From: an uncultured Atopobiaceae bacterium
GTDB taxonomy: Bacteria; Actinomycetota; Coriobacteriia; Coriobacteriales; Atopobiaceae
DNA length: 9,337 bases
Direction of reading: 5' to 3'
NCBI GenBank assembly: GCA_947303905.1
Contig: CAMYZR010000032.1
Location: forward strand, 1 to 9,337
The position numbers and the translations under genes are program-made. Of the stretch, positions 5,880 to 9,337 are shown in pieces. Each line of letters opens with the position of its first letter. Positions within the stretch are counted from its first letter, which is position 1. The notes beneath the pieces are model-generated. The model searched no databases and was not told the origin of the DNA. It worked only from the letters and a program-made list of their open reading frames with translations.

Positions 5880-6818
5880 TTACTCCAGGTGCTTCTGGAT
5901 GAACGCGTCCACGAGGTCGAGCATCTGGGGCGTCCAGAACTCCGGGCCGCCGTGGTCGGCACCTCGCAGCAGGTAGAGGTAGCTCTCGTGTCCTGTCTCC
6001 ACCAGCTTCTGATGGAGCAGCACGCTGCAGCGCGTGTTGACGGTGCGGTCCTTGGTGCCATGTGCGTTGAAGACCGGCGCTATCTGCGTGCTCTCGTCGA
6101 TGTTGCAGCGCACCGTGAGCAGCTCGCGCGCGGCCTGGTCCTCGCGCAGGTTGATGCCACCCATCTCCATGCCCTCGGGCGAGTCGGGCAGGTTGTGGTT
6201 GGGCGTCGAAGGGTTGGAGTCGTCAAAGGTGAGGTCGGTCGACCCGTAGTAGTTGACGATGCAGCTGACCTCAGCGGACGTGCCAGGGAAGAGGTTTGCC
6301 TCGGTGTCGTCGTCGTGCATGATGCCCGCATAGACGGCGGTGTGCCCGCCCGAGCTGTCGCCCATCACGGTCATGCGCGCTGCGTCAACGCCGTACTCCT
6401 GCGCGTGAACGCGCATGAAGCGCACGGCATTGCGCGCATCCTGCACCGGTGCGGGGAAGCTGGTCACCGAGCTGTCGCGGTACTGCACGACGGCAATCAC
6501 GTAGCCGCGGTCAGCGAGACGGGCAATCCCAGGCAGGTTGCCGTACACGTCCTGGCGCATCCAGGCCGAGCCCTGCACGTAGACGATGCAGGGGTAGTCG
6601 CGCGAGGCGGGGCGCTCGCCGGGGCGAGGGGCCTTGGCGTTGCGGGAGTTGGGAACTAGGATCTGCAGCACGCGGCTTACCCCATCCACGCACTCGTACT
6701 CCACGTTGGGGATGTAGCGCACGCCCATCTCGTCACCGGTGGTGTCGAGCCAGATGGCCCCCTCGATCTCCTCGTCGAATGCCGGAAACTCGTCGTACTC
6801 CCATGCCTTGACTTCCAT
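5880..6818 (-). CDS. Alpha/beta hydrolase (HSL-like esterase/carboxylesterase family)
   Basis: A 312-residue cytosolic hydrolase; no signal peptide is seen. The nucleophile is S155 in GDSSGG (153-158). D257 (HGTKDRT) and H289 (GADHGG) complete a plausible triad at normal spacing. The oxyanion region, HGGG in most of this group, reads YVQGSAW (80-86). The region around residues 171-245 (NLFPGTSAEVSC...NYYGSTDLTF...GMEMGGINL) forms the cap or insert typical of the group. The ATG at 6818 is supported by GGAGGG on the minus strand (6825-6830). The upstream HAD gene ends 12 nt before this start, so the two are likely one operon. Substrate is unknown; small carboxylic esters or acetylated sugars are possibilities for the family. 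Confidence 0.88.
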   Translation of the reverse strand: MEVKAWEYDEFPAFDEEIEGAIWLDTTGDEMGVRYIPNVEYECVDGVSRVLQILVPNSRNAKAPRPGERPASRDYPCIVYVQGSAWMRQDVYGNLPGIARLADRGYVIAVVQYRDSSVTSFPAPVQDARNAVRFMRVHAQEYGVDAARMTVMGDSSGGHTAVYAGIMHDDDTEANLFPGTSAEVSCIVNYYGSTDLTFDDSNPSTPNHNLPDSPEGMEMGGINLREDQAARELLTVRCNIDESTQIAPVFNAHGTKDRTVNTRCSVLLHQKLVETGHESYLYLLRGADHGGPEFWTPQMLDLVDAFIQKHLE

Positions 6819-6830
6819 GGATCGCCCTCC

Positions 6831-7322
6831 CTACGCGGTCTGTCCCTCTATGCCAAGAATGTCTCGTGCCTGATAGAAGTGCTGGTAGCGCATGCCGTCG
6901 CTCTCCTCGATACGCACAAGGTGCCCGTCTGCCACCTCGGGGTGGTCATCGAAGCGGGCGAGGTCGTCGATGATGACGTAAGCCTCGCAGGGATGCGCGG
7001 CGAGCCATGCGCCAATCTCCCCCGAGCGATCGGTGTCGTAGTCGATGGGCGTGGTGTCATAGACCGGCGCGCCAACCTCCTCGAGCTGCCGATAGAGGTT
7101 GGCCATGATGGCCTCCACCAGCTCGTTTCCGCGGTTGAGGTCCTGACGCCAGTTGGAGCTCAGCACCACCTTGGCACCTGTCTCGCGCACGAGCCGTCCC
7201 ACGTAGGTGAGCGCCACGAGGTCGTACCACTGCGTGTCAGGCCCGCGCCCCAGCAGGTAGTTGAGGCGTACGCTCGTCGGCGTGGCGATGACGCCGTCTA
7301 TGTCGAGAAAGATGGCCTTCAT
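6831..7322 (-). CDS. HAD-fold protein, Swiss-Army-Knife (SAK) RNA-repair HAD type
   Basis: A 163-residue single-domain protein. The ATG at 7322 is chosen over the more upstream start at 7370 because AGGAGG (7328-7333, minus strand) sits 5 nt before it and the protein then begins directly with MKAIFLDIDGV. HAD motif I is FLDIDGV (residues 5-11: D7 the likely nucleophile, D9 the acid/base). Motif II is VLSSNWR, and the motif IV acidic pair is VIIDDLARF. The LSSNWR sequence and small size resemble the HAD domain family named for Swiss Army Knife RNA repair proteins, but no ligase or kinase partner is nearby. It may act as a phosphatase on nucleic-acid ends or on small phosphates; this is inference. 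It probably leads a two-gene operon with the hydrolase. Confidence 0.8.
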   Translation of the reverse strand: MKAIFLDIDGVIATPTSVRLNYLLGRGPDTQWYDLVALTYVGRLVRETGAKVVLSSNWRQDLNRGNELVEAIMANLYRQLEEVGAPVYDTTPIDYDTDRSGEIGAWLAAHPCEAYVIIDDLARFDDHPEVADGHLVRIEESDGMRYQHFYQARDILGIEGQTA

Positions 7323-7471
7323 GGGCGCCTCCTTGAGTTGCGCTCTCTTGCATGGTAGCCAAAAAGGCAACTTGCCAGAACTGTCATACCTTGGAACGCG
7401 GTTTGCAATCGTGCGAAGGGCGTATTGGATACCATGGTTTGGTCGCCTGACGATGCGAACGGGGGAGGGCC
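7323..7471. other. Divergent intergenic region between HAD and GNAT genes
   Basis: This 149-nt region must hold the promoters of both the minus-strand HAD-hydrolase operon and the plus-strand GNAT gene. A small perfect palindrome GGCAA-C-TTGCC is at 7366-7376, next to an A5 run (7361-7365), and could be an operator. TTGCAA (7403-7408) is a weak -35 candidate for the GNAT gene, with no strong -10 at the right spacing. Confidence 0.35.
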
Positions 7472-7966
7472 ATGCACATCAGACATTCCATGGAGCAAGA
7501 TGTCGAGCGCATCATGCAGATCTACGCGTACGCACGCGAGTTCATGGTGCGGACGGGCAACCCCAACCAATGGGGACCGACCAACTGGCCACCCGAAGGG
7601 CTTATCCATCAGGACATCGCCCAGGGAAAGGGCTATGTGTGCGAGCACGAGGGCTCCGTGGTCGGTGTGTTCTTCTTTGACCAAGGTCTGGACGTGGAGC
7701 CGACGTACGCCGAGATTGACGACGGTGCCTGGCTTGCCGATGGACCCTACGGCGTGGTTCACCGTATCGCTAGCGACGGAAGCGTGCGCGGCATCGGGCA
7801 GTTCTGCATCGAGTGGGCCTACGAGCAGTGCGGGCACCTGCGCATCGACACGCACGAGGACAATCGTGTCATGCAGAATCTTCTCCGTAAGCTGGGCTTT
7901 GTGCATTGCGGCACCATCTATGTGTACGAGGACCGCTTTCCACGCCTCGCCTTCGAGAAGGTCTAG
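7472..7966 (+). CDS. GNAT-family N-acetyltransferase
   Basis: A 164-residue acetyl-CoA-dependent acyltransferase. It begins with the family pattern MHIRHSMEQDVERIMQIYAY and has GNAT beta-strands at VVGVFFFD (about residues 63-70) and YGVVHRIASD. The acetyl-CoA-binding helix region is VRGIGQFCIEWAYEQCGHLR, where the canonical RGxGxG/A loop appears as VRGIGQ. The sequence ends with THEDNRVMQNLLRKLGFVHC, the usual D/E-N...M...L...LGF signature. The insert NPNQWGPTNWPPEGLIHQDI is typical of a branch of small GNAT proteins in Firmicutes and Actinobacteria. A GGGGGAGGG ribosome binding site (7461-7469) lies very close to the ATG at 7472. It is transcribed divergently from the HAD-hydrolase pair. 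The acceptor substrate is unknown. Confidence 0.88.
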   Translation: MHIRHSMEQDVERIMQIYAYAREFMVRTGNPNQWGPTNWPPEGLIHQDIAQGKGYVCEHEGSVVGVFFFDQGLDVEPTYAEIDDGAWLADGPYGVVHRIASDGSVRGIGQFCIEWAYEQCGHLRIDTHEDNRVMQNLLRKLGFVHCGTIYVYEDRFPRLAFEKV

Positions 7967-8002
7967 TGTGTGAAGCAAGCGGTAGCCTGGTTTTCACCCT
8001 TG

Positions 8003-8097
8003 TCTACGTAAGCGGGTACCTCAAACTCGCAAATTTGAAAGCATCAACAGGGAGAACTCTTTCCGTCAATCGAGTTTGAGGTACCCGCTTACGTAGA
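8003..8097. repeat. Perfect 27-bp inverted repeat flanking a 41-nt centre
   Basis: Arms 8003-8029 and 8071-8097 are exact reverse complements over 27 bp, beginning TCTACGTAAGCGGG and ending CGCTTACGTAGA. The 41-nt centre holds an extra 5-bp stem, GAAAG (8037-8041) with CTTTC (8059-8063). The outer bases (G8002, G8098) do not pair, so the match ends sharply. No U-run follows either side, and no coding sequence lies inside. It could be a MITE-like or REP-like element, a small invertible segment, or a long terminator/attenuator hairpin. No target-site duplication was found; TA dinucleotides lie within the arm ends (8005-8006, 8094-8095). Confidence 0.85.
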
Positions 8098-8101
8098 GGA
8101 C

Positions 8102-8265
8102 ATGAAAATCGTCGCAATCGCGTAGCTGCTGGAAGGCAAAACCCTCTCGTACGCGCGCTATCAATAACGTACATGCATAGATAAAGCTGCAAAGAAAGCA
8201 TTTGTTATAGGTCATCTGCGGGACTAGCATAATAGCCAAGACCATTCGAAGAATTGGAGACTCCT
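8102..8265 (+). other. AT-richer spacer upstream of the flavodoxin operon, no intact gene
   Basis: After the inverted repeat an ATG at 8102, behind AGAGG, opens an 8-codon frame MKIVAIA that ends at TAG 8123-8125. The same frame then reads LLEGKTLSYARYQ to a TAA at 8165-8167, so it may be a gene remnant. Further on, CATAAT (8228-8233) is a possible -10 box, with TTATAG (8205-8210) 17 nt upstream as a weak -35; these could drive the flavodoxin operon. The stretch is visibly richer in A and T than its neighbours. Confidence 0.4.
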
Positions 8266-8742
8266 ATGGCACGCACACTTGTCGCATTCTTCTCGGCAAC
8301 TGGTACCACGGCCCGTGCAGCCAAGGCACTTGCACAGGCGGCCGATGCGGACCTCTTCGAGATTCGTCCCGCCGTTCCCTACTCGGCGGCAGACCTCAAC
8401 TGGAACAACAAGCGCAGCCGCAGCTCCGTCGAGATGAATGACGAGTCCGCGCGTCCCGAGCTTGCGGATGCGGGCAACATTGATGGTTACGACACCGTCT
8501 TCGTCGGCTTCCCCGTCTGGTGGTATGTGGAGCCGCGCATCATCGACACCTTCCTTGAGGCACATGACTTCTCCGGCAAGACGATCGTCCCCTTCGCGAC
8601 GAGTGGCGGCAGCGGCCTCGGCCGTGCGCCCCAGCGCTTCCGCTCCATCTGCCCTGGCGCGACGGTCAAGGACGGCAAGCGCCTCTCCGCAGGCGAGTCA
8701 GCCGCCTCACTGGCTGGCTGGATGCGCGAGCTCGGTCTGTAG
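8266..8742 (+). CDS. Flavodoxin (Flavodoxin_4-type)
   Basis: A 158-residue FMN-binding electron-transfer protein. The N-terminal strand and phosphate loop read LVAFFSATGTTARAAKALA (residues 5-23), with the S-A-T-G-T-T loop binding the FMN phosphate. VFVGFPVWWY supplies the aromatic FMN-stacking region, and TIVPFATSGGSGLGRAP is the strand and loop before the last helix. ATG 8266 is preferred to the in-frame TTG at 8254 because GGAGA (8256-8260) lies 5 nt upstream of it and the protein then starts at the first beta-strand. The sequence matches the bacterial Flavodoxin_4 group rather than classical short-chain flavodoxins. The next flavoprotein starts 9 nt after the stop. The two probably work in the same redox process, perhaps quinone, flavin or disulfide reduction; this is inference. 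Confidence 0.9.
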   Translation: MARTLVAFFSATGTTARAAKALAQAADADLFEIRPAVPYSAADLNWNNKRSRSSVEMNDESARPELADAGNIDGYDTVFVGFPVWWYVEPRIIDTFLEAHDFSGKTIVPFATSGGSGLGRAPQRFRSICPGATVKDGKRLSAGESAASLAGWMRELGL

Positions 8743-8751
8743 GGAGCGCAC

Positions 8752-9285
8752 ATGAACATTCTCGTTCTGCAGGCAAGCCCCAACGTCCATGGCTCGACCT
8801 CCCTGCTCGTGGATGGCTTTTGCCGCGGTGCGCGTGAGGTTGGTCACAAGGTGACGGTGGTCGACGTCTGCCGTCTGAGCATCGCCCCTTGCACGGGATG
8901 CGTGGCGTGCGGGTACGAGGGGCCCTGCGTCCAGCACGACGACATGGACGTGCTCCGTCGGCAGATTCTCTCGGCAGACATGCTCGTCTTGGCCACCCCG
9001 CTCTACTACTACGGCATGACCGCCCAGCTCAAGACCGTCATCGACAGGTTCTGCTCGGCCAACTCCTCCATCACGGGCAAGCGGCTGCGCTCCGCGCTGC
9101 TCACGGTTGCGTGGAACGCGGACGACTGGACCTTCGAGGCGCTGGCAGCGCACTACCACACGCTCGTGCGCTACCTGCATCTGCGCGACGAGGGAATGGT
9201 GTTGGGATACGGCTGCGGAACGCCTGGCATGACCAAGGCAAGCGGCTACGTGGAGGAGGCGTACCGCCTAGGCGCCTCGCTCTAA
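8752..9285 (+). CDS. Flavodoxin-fold NAD(P)H-dependent oxidoreductase with Isf-like Cys motif
   Basis: A 177-residue protein of the NADPH-dependent FMN reductase / iron-sulfur flavoprotein superfamily. Residues 2-17 (NILVLQASPNVHGSTS) form the first strand and FMN phosphate loop. ATPLYYYGMTAQLKTVIDRF (81-100) is the family's conserved P-x-Y-x-x-x-x...K...DR block. Between them lies C47-x2-C50-x2-C53-x5-C59, followed by DDMDVLRRQI. That spacing equals the compact motif that, as I recall, binds the [4Fe-4S] cluster in archaeal Isf; some relatives with similar cysteines are plain flavoproteins, so cluster binding is only probable. AGGGAG (8741-8746), overlapping the flavodoxin stop, is the ribosome binding site. 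The last residues are GASL before TAA; the length is near that of Isf-type proteins. Substrate unknown. Confidence 0.88.
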   Translation: MNILVLQASPNVHGSTSLLVDGFCRGAREVGHKVTVVDVCRLSIAPCTGCVACGYEGPCVQHDDMDVLRRQILSADMLVLATPLYYYGMTAQLKTVIDRFCSANSSITGKRLRSALLTVAWNADDWTFEALAAHYHTLVRYLHLRDEGMVLGYGCGTPGMTKASGYVEEAYRLGASL

Positions 9286-9337
9286 CCAGCCAAACAGGTA
9301 CCTGGCCCCTGTCTCCAAGAAGCTGCGGGGCTGCCGG
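9286..9337. other. Window end, no gene recognised
   Basis: Fifty-two bases follow the last stop codon. ACAGG (9295-9299) can pair weakly with CCTGT (9307-9311), and CAGGTACCTG is palindromic. Neither makes a convincing terminator. The window ends before any further gene start can be seen. Confidence 0.5.

Noticed and set aside
5889..6659. Plus-strand open frame (256 codons) opposite the alpha/beta hydrolase
   Set aside because: It is a shadow of the hydrolase with no recognisable domain; the minus-strand frame has a full catalytic triad and a good ribosome binding site.
7319..7978. Minus-strand open frame (219 codons) opposite the GNAT gene
   Set aside because: The plus-strand GNAT signatures are clear. 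The antisense frame lacks motifs and covers the divergent promoter region.
8030..8070. TTGAAA (8035-8040) or the reverse-strand TTGACG (8065-8070) as an invertible promoter inside the repeat
   Set aside because: No acceptable -10 box lies at 16-18 nt from either hexamer, so a switchable promoter is not supported by sequence alone.
8004..8201. Minus-strand 65-codon frame through the inverted repeat
   Set aside because: It is short, has no ribosome binding site, and its sequence comes mostly from the repeat arms.

Overview
The window looks like a chromosomal segment of a high-GC, anaerobic actinobacterium, most likely of the class Coriobacteriia (Olsenella/Atopobium/Collinsella-like). This is inferred from GC-rich codon use, strong AGGAGG-type ribosome binding sites, and the gene repertoire: a ferredoxin-type aldo/keto reductase, paired flavoproteins, GufA-type ZIP and DUF4418. 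No rRNA, tRNA, CRISPR array or intact insertion sequence was seen.

Layout. (1) 2-1782: a redox pair, the 3' part of a two-[4Fe-4S] aldo/keto reductase followed by a two-domain carboxymuconolactone-decarboxylase (CMD) family protein, closed by a perfect 13-bp hairpin. (2) 1869-2280: a small membrane protein of DUF4418 type, split by a +1 frameshift. (3) 2400-4093: a LysR regulator and a GufA-type ZIP metal transporter, 14 nt apart and probably one operon, preceded by a cluster of small palindromes that could be LysR operators. (4) 4217-4991: a toxin-antitoxin module, a RelB/DinJ-like antitoxin overlapping a PIN-domain toxin by 20 bp, behind a -10 box and a tandem 8-bp repeat. (5) 5064-5864: a frameshifted remnant of unknown family whose stop overlaps (ATGA) the start of idi, encoding type I isopentenyl-diphosphate isomerase. 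(6) 7322-5880, minus strand: a small HAD protein (Swiss-Army-Knife type) and an alpha/beta hydrolase, probably co-transcribed and convergent with idi. (7) 7472-7966: a GNAT acetyltransferase divergent from that pair. (8) 7967-8265: a relatively AT-rich spacer carrying a perfect 27-bp inverted repeat around a 41-nt centre. (9) 8266-9285: two flavoproteins in an operon, a flavodoxin and an NAD(P)H-dependent flavin reductase-like protein with a compact Cys motif.

How they fit together. The two ends of the window hold flavin and iron-sulfur redox proteins typical of anaerobic metabolism. The middle holds metal uptake with its probable regulator, isoprenoid precursor supply, and unrelated accessory enzymes. 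Two of the small genes are broken by single-base frameshifts, so either this is a locus undergoing decay or the assembly carries indel errors. I did not find a clearly new multi-gene system. The best unexplained structures are the 27-bp inverted repeat at 8003-8097 and the palindrome cluster ahead of the LysR gene.
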